DNA of 64,000 bases from Diphasiastrum complanatum (Eukaryota > Streptophyta > Lycopodiopsida > Lycopodiales > Lycopodiaceae). The DNA is taken from NCBI GenBank assembly GCA_029204225.1, contig CM055100.1, forward strand, positions 4,017,111 to 4,081,110. Reading direction: 5' to 3'. A program made the translations under genes and the position numbers. The notes beneath the pieces were generated by a model. The model did no database searches, was not told the DNA's origin, and saw only the letters and a list, made by a program, of their open reading frames with translations. Of this stretch, positions 22,851 through 34,466 are shown in pieces (within the stretch, counting starts at the first letter, position 1; each line of letters begins with the position of its first letter).

Positions 22851-24000
22851 TACATTGCTTGATGTATCTACTCCCTCCCTCCCTCTCCAAGATCCATCTC
22901 TCCCTCCCTCCTCTTTCTCCCTCATGAGCTTTGGTTATGGCTGTGGCTGTGGATGCAAATGCATTTTTAATCTCGAAAACTATCTGGTCTTACACTTGAT
23001 TGGTTGTTTACGCTTGTTCTTCCACACTCACTCATGTCTCTTGAGGTGTTTCGTTACTTTTTGGTTGATGGGCGGTAGGCACATTTTGCACTCATTTCCT
23101 CTTCATGTCGTCTTTCACGGCTCCTCTTCTACGGCTTATGGAGCTCTGGTAGATTGGCGGTTGCAAGATATTGAGCTAAGGCTTGATAGGTGAAGAATTT
23201 GGATGGTGGATTTGTGGATTTAGCTCTTTTTTTTTAATTTGGCTTGCTCTTTTGTGTTTAATCAGATGTGCAAGCTGCTTTGTCCTATCACTTCAAGATG
23301 CATGGTGTCTAAAATAGGTGATTGAACAAAGCAGTAGTGATGGAAATCACATCCAATCTTTAGCAACTAACTTTCGCTAGATACTAAGTGATTACGTAGC
23401 CAAACATAAAGTATTGAATTCTCAGACAATTTTTATTAGTTACAAAAGCAGTACAGAGATGCATGCATTCTGACACAAACTGAACGCAATAAGGAAATAG
23501 TTTTGATTCAGAAAAACAAGATTAGATGCTAATGAGTGCAAGACAATAGTGGATAGAAACCGTGCACTCTAAAGTTGTCTATGAGTAACTGAGAATAAGT
23601 CTGAAATAAGCAACTCTGCTGATAAGCAGTATCGCAATTGCAACTCTAAAATAAATTTCTAAAAGAATGAGCTAGAATGCTCAAGAGAGTTCAAGCTTGA
23701 AAGCTTGATAGAGAGCTAACAACGATAGTTTCTGATTGGAAACGATTTGCTTGATGAGAGCGCAGGAAGCATCGTGTAATAACACTCAACTCCTTCACAA
23801 ATTACAATAACATTGATCATTCTAATTGACTACTGATAATGAGATGTATGAACAGCTGATTTATACTAAGTAATTAGGTCGTCAAATGGCATTTTCAGTT
23901 GGCCGGTGTTCGCTGGCATTCATCCAGTTCTTTTCAGAAGTTGTTTGCTGATAAGTGGTGACAATTGGCCGTAAACAGTTTGTCTGCATAAATGAAATGC
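22851..24000. other. Gene-free stretch between lectin relic and minisatellite
   Basis: A CCCT-rich run at 22872-22925 and AT-rich sequence follow. 23300-23890 has LTR-like texture but no terminal motifs or primer site that I can defend. The frame at 22855-23193 shows no family motif. Confidence 0.5.
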
Positions 24001-24290
24001 GACATTGCATTTTTACTCGTAATTTTTGACAGGCGAAAAATGCGACAAAAGTGACACTGCATTTTTGCACGTAATTTCTAACAGACAAAAAATGTAAAAA
24101 ATGCGACACTGCATTCTGACAGGCAAAAAATGCGAAAAAGGTAACATTGCATTTTTACACGTAATTTTTGATATGCGAAAAATGCAAAAAAGACAACACT
24201 GCATTTTTACATGCAATTCCTAATAGGTGAAAAACGCAAAGAAGCTGACATTGCATTTCTGCACGAGATTCTTGACAGGCGACACTGTTG
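24001..24290. repeat. Minisatellite, about 53-bp unit, six copies
   Basis: Units start with GACAYTGCATTTTT at about 24001, 24053, 24105, 24143, 24195 and 24246; each continues with a CACGTAATTTYTGACAGGCG-like core and an A-rich end. The third unit is shortened. Related GCATTTTTTGCG-like phrases recur at 24660-24870 and 28800-28860, flanking the neighbouring gypsy element. Confidence 0.85.
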
Positions 24291-24946
24291 GGTTTGTAGA
24301 GAGAGAAAATACGACACTATTGTCAAACTCCATGTATTTTTGCAGACTGTGTAAAAACACTTGTAATTCTGCAAACTGTATAAAGACACGAGAAAATCCA
24401 CAAAACTGGATAAACAGTTGGATGAAGATTCAAAACCGATTAGTCGATTAGTAGTGCTTGTGACATGAAAACATGATGAAAAAAGGTATGTCAAGCTGAT
24501 ATGCAACATTCTAGCAAAATGTTATATTTTTTCGCAATTTCTCGAAAGTCAAATATGGAATGAAGGAAAATTCTGAAAAATGCGAAGGTTGAAGTGTCGC
24601 AATTTCCGTGTTCCCAAAAATGGTGGATTTAATTAACATACCATATTCCAATATGGTATCGGCTTTTTCGCAAAAATATAGTGACAACAATGAAGCGAAG
24701 GTGTCGGCATTTTCGCACAAAATGCAGCGAAAATAAGAATGTAGTGAAAGTGTCACATTTTTTGCACATTTGCGAAGGCAATGGATTGACAGTTGAACGA
24801 AATGTAAACAATGTTGCAAATTTCGCTACAACACATATGGGCGAAGAATGCAAAGGTGCAAGTGTCGCAAATTTTGCAACTTCAATGGAAATGATTGGAC
24901 TTTGATGGTCTTTAGAAATTGGATAAAATGTGAATAGTATTGGAAA

Positions 24947-25711
24947 TTAGTCATAGTAATGCTTCACCTTTGAACCATTTACTTGAGTATCAAGTAAATG
25001 TCCTTCAAGATCGGCTAACTGAAGTGATCCATTGTTAAAAACTTCTATGACTTTGTAAGGTCCCATCCATCTAGTATGTAATTTCTCAGGAAACAACATG
25101 TGTTTGTTATCATACAGAAGCACGTAGTCCCCTCGTTTTATTTTTATTTTTTTAATGGATTGGTCGAAAAAAAAATTTCTTTTATTTTGAACTTGTTCAG
25201 TCTCGATTAATGAAAGACGACGATCCTCCTCCAGTTGCGTCAAAGATATCATCCGCTCCCAAAGACTATCGTGTTCATCCATTCACTCTTTATTACTAAT
25301 GCGAAACATCGGAACTTCAAATTCTATTGGTAGCATGGGATGCATTCCATACACAAAAAAGTATGGAGTCTGCCTAGTTGTGATCTTTTCAGCAGTTCTG
25401 TATGCCCATAAGACAAAGGGTAACTTCTGATCCCAATCAGAAGAATGTGTTTCCGTTACTTCATTCAAAATTTTACACAAAATTTCGTTTGCCTGCTCCG
25501 TAAGCCCATTCGCTTTTGGATTATATGGAGTGGTTTGGTGATGCGTAATAGAAAAATATGACAACATGGCCTCGATGGTTTGATTAAGGAAATGGGTTCC
25601 CCTATTGCTAGTGAGTTCTAAGGGACATCCATATCGCGTGATAACGTTTTGGAATAAAAACTTTGCTATAGTCTTAGCATCATTCTTAACTGTGGCTTCG
25701 GCCTCTACCAT
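24947..25711 (-). pseudogene. Ty3/gypsy integrase (element 2), core deleted at its N-side
   Basis: The minus-strand frame 25711-25283 starts at MVEAEATVKNDAK, just past the first catalytic Asp, and contains ELTSNRGTHF where SDRGT is expected (the second catalytic Asp is Asn), then TTPYNPKANGLTEQANEIL with the catalytic Glu. The C-terminal part, 25282-24947, holds RRLSLIETEQ, YVLLYDNKH and TRWMGPYKVIEVF, the usual GPY/F-type end. The HHCC domain and first Asp are missing between 25711 and 25792. Inactive. Confidence 0.85.
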
Positions 25712-25791
25712 CTTGGTAGCATAGTTCGTGGCAACGAGAAGAAAAAAACAGTTTTTTGCTGTTTATTAAAATGTTTAGAATAAATTTGGTC

Positions 25792-26349
25792 CTATAAAAA
25801 ATTAATAATGTCCATATAAATTGATATTTCTGATTGAATACGCATTATATGTTCATTCGGAAATTCATCAAAAATGGGTTCAAACAGATTTTTCGTTTGG
25901 AGGCAGGATATATAATTAGCATTTTGATTATCCTTGCCTCTTCTTAATAATACTTCATAATTAAAATCATCTAATAACAATATCTATCTAGCTACTCTAC
26001 TCGAAATATCAGGTTTATTCACTAAATGTCTCAATGCATAGTGATCTATATGAAAAACGAAAGGGTATCCTAAAAGATAATGTCTAAATTTCTTTACTGA
26101 ATAAATCATTCCTAGTGCTTCAGGCTATGTAGCAGAATAGTTCTTTTCTGATGCAGCGAGTTGCCTATTCACATAATAAATTGGGTAATCTATATTTTGG
26201 TCATCTTTTTGACTAAGCACTACACCTATTGCAAATGATGATGTATCAACATATAGATGGAACGTTTTAGCCCAATTTGGAGGTCTAACTCCAGTGGCTT
26301 CTGCTAATGACTGTTTCAATTGATCAAAAGCTGATGATCCTATGACCAA
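25792..26349 (-). pseudogene. Ty3/gypsy RNase H (element 2)
   Basis: 26349-26125 reads RPPNWAKTFHLYVDTSSFAIGVVLSQ then PIYYVNRQL and EKNYSAT; 25980-25792 continues with VLLRRGKDNQNANYISCL, the end of the RNase H/connection region. Stops separate the two pieces. It follows RT with no gap in the usual order. Confidence 0.8.
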
Positions 26350-27297
26350 TGGTACTCAACAAACTTTTTCAATAAACTTGTTAAAGGAGTTACTACTATG
26401 GCATAATCCTTAATTAACCTACGATAATATCCTACGTGTCCTAGAAAACCTCTAAGCTCTCGTAGATTAGTTGGTTCTAATAACTCTAAAATCATTTTTA
26501 TTTTTTCGATGTCGGCTTGTATATCGTCCTTCGAGATTTTATGTCCTAACAGGATGCCTTCCCTCATCCTGAAGTAACACTTGGCTGGATGCAACTTAAG
26601 AGATTTCTCTTGACATCTTCTCAATGTCTTCTCTAATGCATCTAAATGGTCTTTAGTTGATAAATAGACACAAAAGTCATCCATGAAAATTTCTAAAAAC
26701 TTCCTTAAATTTTTTTGAAAAATATTTGTCATCATACGTTGTTGGAATGTGGCAGGTGCATTACAAAGACCAAAGAGCATTCGCGTATACGCGTATGTCT
26801 CCCAATCAGTGGTAAAAGTGGTCTTGGATCTATCTTCCTCTTTGATAAAAACTTGGTTATAGCCTGAGAATCCATCTAAAAAAGCAATAATGTTCATGAC
26901 CAGCTACGTGGTTAAGAATAGTATCTGTATACGGCAGAGGATGATAATCCTTTGCTGTAGCAGCATTTAGTTTCCTAAAATCTTGGCAAACTCTAATCTT
27001 GCCCATCTTCTTCTTAGGTACTATAACTATTGGTGACACCTGCTCACTGCTTAGAACAAGATATATAATACCCGTTCTAAGACATCTATCTAATTTATCT
27101 TTAAACTTTGGATTCAATCTATATTGGCGCTGCCTAACAGGTATTGTTCCCTGAATATGATCTATTCTATATTTGTCCCATTTAACGAGTATTCCTATTA
27201 AATCATCCATCGACCAAGAAAATACGTTTTGGTGTTTCTGAAGAAGTAATATATATTCTTCACGTTCCTGGTCCGATTGGTGTTTATATAAATTCAA
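26340..27297 (-). pseudogene. Ty3/gypsy reverse transcriptase (element 2)
   Basis: Frame 27297-26857 has the FSWSMDDLIGI segment, IVIVPKKKMGKIRVCQDFRK and HPLPYTDTILN; after a frameshift near 26880, frame 26897-26340 has FLDGFSGYNQVFI, LFGLCNAPATFQ, the catalytic IFMDDFCVY segment (F-M-D-D) and LLGHKIS, LRGFLGHVGYYRR. Both catalytic Asp residues remain; the frameshift is the main lesion. Confidence 0.92.
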
Positions 27298-27496
27298 AAA
27301 TTTTCCTCTATTAATTTCTATTTCTACATAATCTGTTTCCCTTTGGTCAAGCTTGCTTTGGTTCCACCCAGAACTTCCCTCAACTCGGCTGTTGTTGGTA
27401 TTTCCTCATCCTCGTCAATCTCATAGCATTTTATGAAATTGATCTAAGATTCAGCAGGTCTAGCTAACTCCTCACCCCATCTCAAAAGGTGACCCC

Positions 27497-28579
27497 CTAT
27501 TGGACTAGCTGTGAGAATGCTTGGAAAAATTTATGTTTGGTAGACCAGTTTATGATAGCATCTGCTTGATATAGCCACGGTCTTCCAAATAATATTGAAT
27601 AAGGTGGTGTACCTACTGGGTTTATGACAAAGAAATTCATAACGAACATCTCTGTCTCTATAACTACACTAATGCCTTTTAGCTCACCTGCTAGTATGCA
27701 TTTGGATGTGTCTGCTAAATGGATTTCATGGTAAGTGATAGGTTGTATCTGTTTTTCTAGTCCTAATTTCTTAACCATTGTTTTTGTTATTAAGTTGATA
27801 CTGGATCTTGAGTCTATTAATATTCTATCTATAGTCTGATCTCCTATGATAGCACTAATCTCTGGAACTCCACAATCTCCTCTATCTACATATTCTACTT
27901 TATTACTGTATGCATGTATACTTAGTGTGACAAACCTCTCCCTTTCCTCAGTCCTTACGGACTGAAACCCTTCATCCTCCGAAGTATAGCTCGAGGATGA
28001 TGTAGGTGTCTCACCTTCGTACTTATCCTTTTCCCATGATATTGTAATTCTTTTGTGACTTTTCCCCGTCGGTGTCTCCATCTAGTCTCTGAAGGTAATC
28101 TCCTTCTTCTTCCAGTGGGTTATGACATTGGCTTGGTAGAGCCATGGTCATCCTAATATTAACACATTGTACGATGATTCTCTTGTAGTTCTTAATATTA
28201 TAAAATCCATAAGAAACTTATGGTCTCCAGTATAAACTGTAACTTGGGACAATTCTCCTATTGGTGATCTTCTAGTGGCATCAGCTAACCTTAAATGTCT
28301 TAATGTGGGTGCTATTCTATGATGAATGCCTAATTTATATGTTGTTTCTTCAGTCATTATGTTCACGCTAGATCCGGAATCTATGGGCACACTATCTAAA
28401 ATGCAACCATTGATTACTACCTGAATCTCGGGTTGACCTTCATCACCGTAATTAACTAATCCTACGTTGACTAACGGTAACTTCGTTATTCTTTTCTTTT
28501 TCTTTTGCAAAAATTGCTTAATTTCTTTCTTGTAATATTGATTATCGTCTAATAACTGTTTAGAAGTTATATTGGGCAT
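27497..28579 (-). pseudogene. Tandem double retropepsin in the gypsy element 2 polyprotein
   Basis: One reading frame, with only two internal stops (TGA near 28145, TAG at 28082), carries two aspartic protease domains in a row. Domain A (28579 down to about 28090) has VPIDSGSSVNIM, LRLADATRRSPIGEL, FIILRTTRESSYNVLILG and PWLYQANVITHW. Domain B (28081-27497) has ILIDSRSSINLI, IHLADTSKCILAGEL, FFVINPVGTPPYSILFGRPWL and YQADAIINW. The order active site, LAD strand, G-E-L flap region, ILxG-RPWLYQA is the same in both. Domain B has Arg for the active-site Gly. The two differ enough to be an old duplication or a fusion, not a recent copy. Retropepsins act as dimers of one short domain, so two linked domains could act as a single-chain pair; that is inference. 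Confidence 0.85.
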
Positions 28580-28599
28580 TCTGGAGACAAGTTCTTCTT

Positions 28600-28980
28600 C
28601 TATATCATAAGAACGGTTTCTGAGCGGCGATGGATCTCTAGGTATCTCGCTACTTATAACTGGATCTGAAAATGTTACTTTTTTAAGTTTTCTAGTTTCT
28701 TTGTCTAAAAACTTTTTAGTTTCTGAACTATTATCAACATCATAATATTTTTCAGTAGGCCTATCAAGGTCTAATTATTTACTATTAGGAATTTTTATTG
28801 GCTGTTCTGCGACTTTCGCATTTTTTGTCGCATTTTTTGCGTTTTTTGCAGATTTCGTCTAAATTTTTTTTTCTTATCCTTAAGAGTTGAAGAATCTTTA
28901 CTACTTCTAGTAGTTACTTTATTTTGGCCATTGATGGTCTCGATCTAATGATTCGATCCTCTGAACTATCAAACTATGAA
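28600..28980 (-). other. Degenerate region upstream of gypsy element 2 protease
   Basis: Where gag is expected I see only short broken frames and a T/GC-rich run (TTTTTTGCGTTTTTTGCAG near 28830-28850) like phrases in the minisatellite on the other side of the element. No zinc knuckle or primer site found. Confidence 0.4.
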
Positions 28981-28982
28981 AT

Positions 28983-29219
28983 TCATCTCTCTTGAGTATA
29001 ATAGGTTTGATCGTTCCCCAAGAGAGAGAATAATCTCATCTTTTGTATGATAAGTGTATGTAAAATGGTAAATGGATTGGGATGTGTAATATTCACAATG
29101 AATAGTACAACAACATATCTGGTTATCCAAAGATATTTGGGTAAATTGGCATCCAGGAACACCAATGGTGAAATGACTTGGCCAAGGTCTCTGATTATAA
29201 AGATTACTTTATTTTTCAA
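28983..29219 (-). pseudogene. Possible copia integrase fragment
   Basis: A minus-strand frame reads DANLPKYLWITRYVVVLFIVN then THPNPFTILHT, similar in spacing to the NLPKxLWxEAxxxAxYLxNR segment of plant copia integrase. It lies in the right order and orientation downstream of the copia gag-protease piece, but is short and separated from it by about 730 bp of unassigned sequence. Confidence 0.4.
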
Positions 29220-29239
29220 GCTCTTTGGATAACAGTAAT

Positions 29240-29949
29240 CAGATCAGACAACAACTAGCAAATAGATTCATCAAATAGAATCATATTGGCTAATGATTCC
29301 TCTTAATCGATTATAGTGAATTAGTTCTTATCGTAGGAAGCAAACAGAACAGAACATCAAACAAGTTCATTATCTGAACACATAGCTCATTCAGAATTGA
29401 AAGAAGTTCTGCTTAAGGTTATGCTTAACAGCTTCGGCTAATTCCCTGCACACATTAGTCAAAATTGTTGCTCACTAATGACGCCCGAAAACCCATGTTA
29501 GAGTGACTGAAATTCAGTAAAACATAAGAAATATGTGTGATGCAGACAGAGCAGTATCACAAACAGTTACAGATCATACAGAGTGTATTCGCTCAATTGA
29601 TAAGAAGTAATGGTGTAAAAGATGGCAGAGGGAAAATGCTCAAGCTATAGAAACTGAATCTTCTCTCTATATTGATACTCAAATCTGTGCAAATGCGTAA
29701 GTACAATGGCACGAAGTGTCGACCTTATAGGAACAATCACCGGCCTCAATGTCATTTACCAACCATTAAGATGTCAGTTGGGATCCGCTACTGCGTCTCT
29801 ATAGAACGTCGCAAGTTCTAACCTAATTGTAAATTCACAAAGTGCAAATAGGCCTTTACATGAATTTAGGCACTATAGCACATTCACATGTATAAAATTT
29901 GAGAATTTTTGCAATATAAACAATAATTTTGGATAATGTGGGATCGTGA
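29240..29949. other. Unassigned insertion between copia fragments
   Basis: No coding sequence seen. On the minus strand it starts TGTGGAGCCTCACGATCC immediately after the copia LLSVS segment, so it may be a solo LTR inserted in the copia element; its other end is not clear. Confidence 0.35.
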
Positions 29950-30760
29950 GGCTCCACATCTGCTAACTGAGAGCAGATTCTTGGTTAGATTTGGAATGTG
30001 GAGAACGTTGGACAACAACTTGACTTCACCTTTCTGAAATTAGATTCTGACTATTCCTTCACCTTGAATCGAATGTGATGAGTTGTCTCCAAGTTGCACA
30101 ACTTGAGAGTGGGTGAAAGATTTATAATCTTTGAACTAGCCTTGATGGTGAGTCATGTGTTGAGTTGCCCCAGAATCAAGATACCAAGAATCGATATCTT
30201 GTTGTTCTCCGACCTTGGTCATAAAGGCTCTTTCATCTTCCTCTTGCTGTTGTGTCGAAAAACTGGTTGAGGCAGAATTCGCGTGTTGTTGGAACTACTT
30301 CTTCTTCTCATTATTGAATTTCAAAGTTCTGCGGCCCTTGGTCTCATCTCCAATTATCTTGTAGCATCTGCAGAATAGTTTCTGCTTTGATTAGAAATAT
30401 GAAGTGTTCAAATTCGACCATGAGCTAGAATTCGACCCAAAGTCAAAATTTGAGCTTGAGTCAAAATTTGATTCTGACTACATATTGCTCTTATTTTTGG
30501 ATCTGAACTTCTTTTTTTTGGAATATAGAGGTTGAGGATCTGACCCTGAGCTTGAGGAGAATGCAGATTTTCTGATTTCCTCTTGTAGAAGCATCAAAAT
30601 TACTCTTGATAGAATAATTTGCTCGTGGGTTGAAATTATCATGACCCAATTTTCATAGGCTTCAGGAAGACTCGATAGCAGAGTCATAACAGCATTGGAA
30701 TCTTCAATGACTGACCAATTGCAGGCATTTGCTCCATAATTAAACAACTTTATTTTGAGA
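29950..30760 (-). pseudogene. Ty1/copia gag and protease remnant
   Basis: Frame 30747-30478 reads VIEDSNAVMTLLSSLPEAYENW and HEQIILSRVILMLLQEEIRKS, the UBN2-type gag of plant copia elements. Further down the minus strand, near 30200-30140, SWYLDSGATQHMTHH is the copia protease active site (D-S-G-A-T), followed by HSIQGEGIV and LSNVLHIPNLTKNLLSVS near 30080-29960. Stops interrupt the frames. The order gag, protease, (integrase) is that of copia. Confidence 0.88.
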
Positions 30761-30807
30761 CTTTATTTCATATTTTTGGTTAGATTCATGACATCTTTGA
30801 GCAAATT

Positions 30808-32110
30808 GTGTTTGGCTGGACTTTTTGTCCGCATTTGAAACATGAATGGTATAAGACCTTTCAAGTCTTTTGTCATGAGTTTGATACTGATAATATTCTA
30901 CCTTGTATGTGCTCAAATTCTAAATGTTTTAAAGAGTTTATTGATAATAATTTTGGGCATGTTATTTCTATAAATACTGGAATTATAGATAGTAAACTTT
31001 TAAGGAACTACCTGAACAAAGGGCTTAATCATAATTCTTTACGTCAATCTAATATTAATGAGGTCGCTTTGGAACTTTACCATGAATGGTTTAAATTGGC
31101 TACTTTCTTACCCAGTTATCAAAATGTGGATCATGATATTATTGTGGAACATGCTCTAATTTACAAGCGTACTGTGACGAACTTTTTGAAGAAGACTAGA
31201 TGTCTTCATGGTAAAAACTTAACAAAGAAGGATTTGAAGAATGCTATTGATAAACGTGATTTGATTACTACCTTTCTGTATGTAAATGGAATAGATAAAA
31301 CCTAGCATAATCCTTGTTTCATGTGCATAAACTTTGTTAGAAACTTGGCATTGCAAAGATCATCTAGTTTAGACTTTGTCCCTTTTTCAGACGTTGATAA
31401 CAATAACATTGATAATGTCTTGACTGTTACTAAGCATACATTTTGTAATATACTCCCAGATGACAAAGAAGAATTACCATTTCTTCTCTGCACTTTTAAA
31501 GCACATAAAAATACCTTCAGATGGATTACAAATGCACATGACTGCTACTTTTCAAAGGTGGCCACATTCTTTCTGGAGCTCTTGGTATTTTTTCTCCGCT
31601 CCTCATGGAGGGGGCAGCCCTTAAGGCACATTCATATCGGAGTTACCTAAATGTGGATACCAGCCTATTAAGGTAGGGTGACTTATCCACTGATTTTATC
31701 TTAATGTGCCAAATAATATCACTTCTATGTGGTCCACTGACATCTCTAAGTGTTATGAAAACATCCCTCTTAATGGCCCGGATGGACTTAAGACGATTAT
31801 ACGGAAAATGATCTTGTATGCTTTCAAATTCAGCAAGAACAAAAATCTTGCCTATAAGTGAAAATCTAATTATGAGGAATGTAAATGAAAATGGATAAGC
31901 AAACCAACTGATAAGTGGACTCATATGGACAAGTTACTACTTTGCCAATGGAATGATTTACTGATTGACCATTGCGTTGTTAGACTTGAAAACAAAGCTT
32001 GGAGGCAAGTTTGTGGTATACCCATGATGCTCAGCTATGACACCTGTCTTCCTCACTTAACTAACTCGTGCGGTTTTGTTTTGTGGGATGGTGGCAGGTA
32101 ACAGTTGTGT
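30808..32110 (+). pseudogene. Penelope-like element reverse transcriptase, 5'-truncated
   Basis: Two in-frame segments, 30808-31305 and 31321-31650, are separated by one TAG. The first has a Cys-x-Cys start (PCMCSNSKC) and FGHVISINTGIID...LRNYLNKG, a pattern I associate with Penelope-like proteins. The second has LPFLLCTFKAHKNTFRWITNA, matching the K-x-HK...R.I.n segment of the RT. A shifted stretch near 31960-32035 reads LENKAWRQVCGIPMM, the R-Q-x-x-GIPMG segment before the catalytic core. The YxDD catalytic motif is not found after 32110, and the N-terminus is cut at the copia border near 30800. Clade (Dryad-type of conifers versus others) cannot be settled by eye. Confidence 0.7.
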
Positions 32111-32890
32111 GTCCTAAAACTTGATTCACTTTTTGGTACTCTGTATTGTAAGACTTTATACGATTATATTTTAACCTGTATGCTATAAATTGAAGGGTTC
32201 AAAGGGTTTGGTCTTGACTTGTCTAGGCGGACTATGTAATGTTCTGTTACTCTCTCAAAGCATCATTTTAAGATGCCAAACTGAATAGCTTTTGGCCAAC
32301 GTAGTATCTAACCTTTATCTTTACTTGTATTTTATGGCTAACAAGGTCTGTTTGATGATGTAGTCCACACGATGGTTCCATGATGTTGTGCTCCTGGTTT
32401 TGGGGAGCCTCTTTTCTTCCTAGACCTTTTGTTCAGACTATCATATATTGCATGAAGAAAGGTGTTGATGTTCACAAGCTTATTACTTCTTATGATAAAA
32501 CTACTTGTGATACTGTTGGACTTGATGATAAGATCTTTTGCCTTGTTGACTTGATGACTACTATGGATTGGATCAAAATATATATGGATTTCAATAAAAA
32601 AAAGAAAACGTTAAGCATGGTTGAACAAATCTACATGGATCTCATTAACTATGCTAAACATATTGTTGTTGAAGAAAGATTCTGCAATTTACATATTCAG
32701 AAGATATTTGCCTATTTGGAAAAAGAAAATGGTGATCTTTTTGTTGATACCCCTACCCTTACTGAACCTCCTACCTCACCTCGTCCTTTGATCTTTACTA
32801 AAGACCTTGATAAAAATAGTGCATTCCAGTTGGAATCTTTCTCACAAGAAATCTGCAAAGTAGACAACTAGTCTGCCTTTGAAGTCTGGC
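32111..32890 (+). other. Unassigned, with a 163-codon open frame
   Basis: The frame 32380-32871 (ASFLPRPFVQTIIYCMKKGVD..., a Lys-rich middle, then TEPPTSPRPLIF) shows no motif I can name. It lies between the Penelope-like RT and the Helitron helicase and could be a downstream part of the former or unrelated. Confidence 0.35.
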
Positions 32891-32904
32891 ATTTTTTATA
32901 TGAA

Positions 32905-34160
32905 AAAGCTGCATCGTGTGGGATTGTTGCACTGTTGATGAAAGGTGGTAGGACCACACACTCTCGGTTTAAAATTCTTCCGACGGAATTGAAATGAGAG
33001 CTCGACATGCAACATTTCTAAGAAATCTACGTTAGGTGTGCTTTTGATGGCATGTCGACTGGTCATCTGGGATGAGGCTCTCATGGCGCCTAAGTATGCC
33101 ATAGAGTGTATAGAAGATCAATGTACGAGATATATTGAGTATCGATGCTCCATTTAGAGGAGTTCCAATTGTTTTCGGGGGTGATTTCCAGCAGATTCTA
33201 CCAATGGTACCGCAAGGTAGTCATGCCCAGATTGTGAATGCTTCACTAAAATATTCGCATTTGTGGAATCACATGGAGGTGCACAAATTGACAAAGAACA
33301 TGCGCGTCATGGGCGTGGAAGGTGGCAATAAGGATGAGTAGTTGAGGTTTGTAGATTATTTGTTGAGTGTGGGAGATAGTCGTGAGCCCACATTCGTGCA
33401 TCACGACTTGGACCTGATTTCCTTGCCAGAGGGCATGTGCCTAAGGACGCGTGATGTGGGCAAATTGATATCATTCACATTTCTTGATGTTGCACGATGT
33501 TTTAAGGATGTTGAGTTTTTAAGGAGTCGTGCAATATTGACCCCATTGAACAAAGACGTGGATGAGATCAATGTGAGAGTTGTTGAGTAGCTTCCGGGTG
33601 ACGTTTCCACTTTTTATAGTGTCGATAGTGTTGTTGAGTGCGAGGGCTCTAATGTCCACCCTATAGAGTATTTGAATAGCCTGCAACCGAGTGGTTGTCC
33701 TCCACATGAGTTGGTGTTGAAGATTGGAATGACTGTGATGTTGTTACGATCGATAGCATCGCACAAGACATTGTGCAATGGCACAAGATTGATCATCCTC
33801 AGATCGGGTAAACAGGTCATAGAGGCGGAGATTGTGACCGGGAAGAATATAGGGAGTAGAGTCCTTATTCCACATATCCCTATAGTGCCAAGCGATTCAA
33901 ACATACCATTTGAATTGCAGAGGGTCCAGTTTTCTATAGAGCAACATTTGCCATGACAATAAACAAAGCACATGGGCAAACTATGGACACGATTGGATTG
34001 CATTTGCCTCGACCTGTGTTTAGTCATGAGCAACTGTATGTTGCACTATCGAGAGTGCGAAATGTGGCAAGTCTTCGTGTGCTGATTACTAACAAGGAAA
34101 GCGATTTACGGATGTGGATGGAGTGGCAAGATACACTCAGAACATTATGTATTCAGAAGT
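32905..34160 (+). pseudogene. Helitron PIF1-type helicase, C-terminal part
   Basis: GIVALLMKGGRTTHSRFKI (32925), RLVIWDEALMAPKYAIE (near 33055, Walker B D-E), VFGGDFQQILPMVP (33172), LWNHMEVHKLTKNMRV (33270), then GCPPHELVLKIGMTVMLLRS (33690) and MTINKAHGQTMDTIGL with SHEQLYVALSRV (33953-34060) are the ordered helicase motifs of plant Helitron Rep/helicase proteins. At least four frame breaks or stops occur (near 32993, 33110, 33341 and 33953). The Rep nuclease and Walker A parts are missing on the left. Helitrons replicate by rolling circle; this copy cannot. Confidence 0.9.
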
Positions 34161-34466
34161 GTAGTAGTAGTAAGTTTGAAGTGATGTTTATGGTTTATGG
34201 TTTCGAGATGCAAGGTACAGTTAGAGTTAGAATTGGAGTTAAACTTAGCATTTGGGATGTAGAGTAGAGTTAGAGTTAGAATTAGAGTTAGGGTTAGCTT
34301 TGGAGAGGAAAAATCTGTCAAATTTTGTACACATAGAAGGAGGTTCTTGGATATAGTCAGGATTTTGAGTTCAGTATTTGATTTGACATAAGAATTATAC
34401 TAAAATTGTGTTTCATTTTTGTATATTTCATCGAGCAAGCTGTTGGAATGAGCGAGTATTTTCATT
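34161..34466 (+). other. Helitron 3' flank with telomere-like GTTAGAGTTAG run
   Basis: 34215-34300 is rich in GTTAGAGTTAGAATT and ends GTTAGGGTTAGC. This is degenerate simple sequence, not an ordered telomeric array. No CTRR 3' end with a clear hairpin was identified. Confidence 0.5.

Noticed and set aside
23300-23890. LTR of the copia or gypsy element
   Set aside because: Composition is LTR-like but no TG...CA borders with primer site or partner copy could be shown.
24227-24905. Plus- and minus-strand small frames around the 53-bp minisatellite
   Set aside because: Openness follows from the repeat and A/T-rich context; no motif.
34215-34300. Interstitial telomere repeat
   Set aside because: GTTAGAGTTAGAATT units are irregular and only one GTTAGGGTTAG occurs; not an ordered TTTAGGG array.
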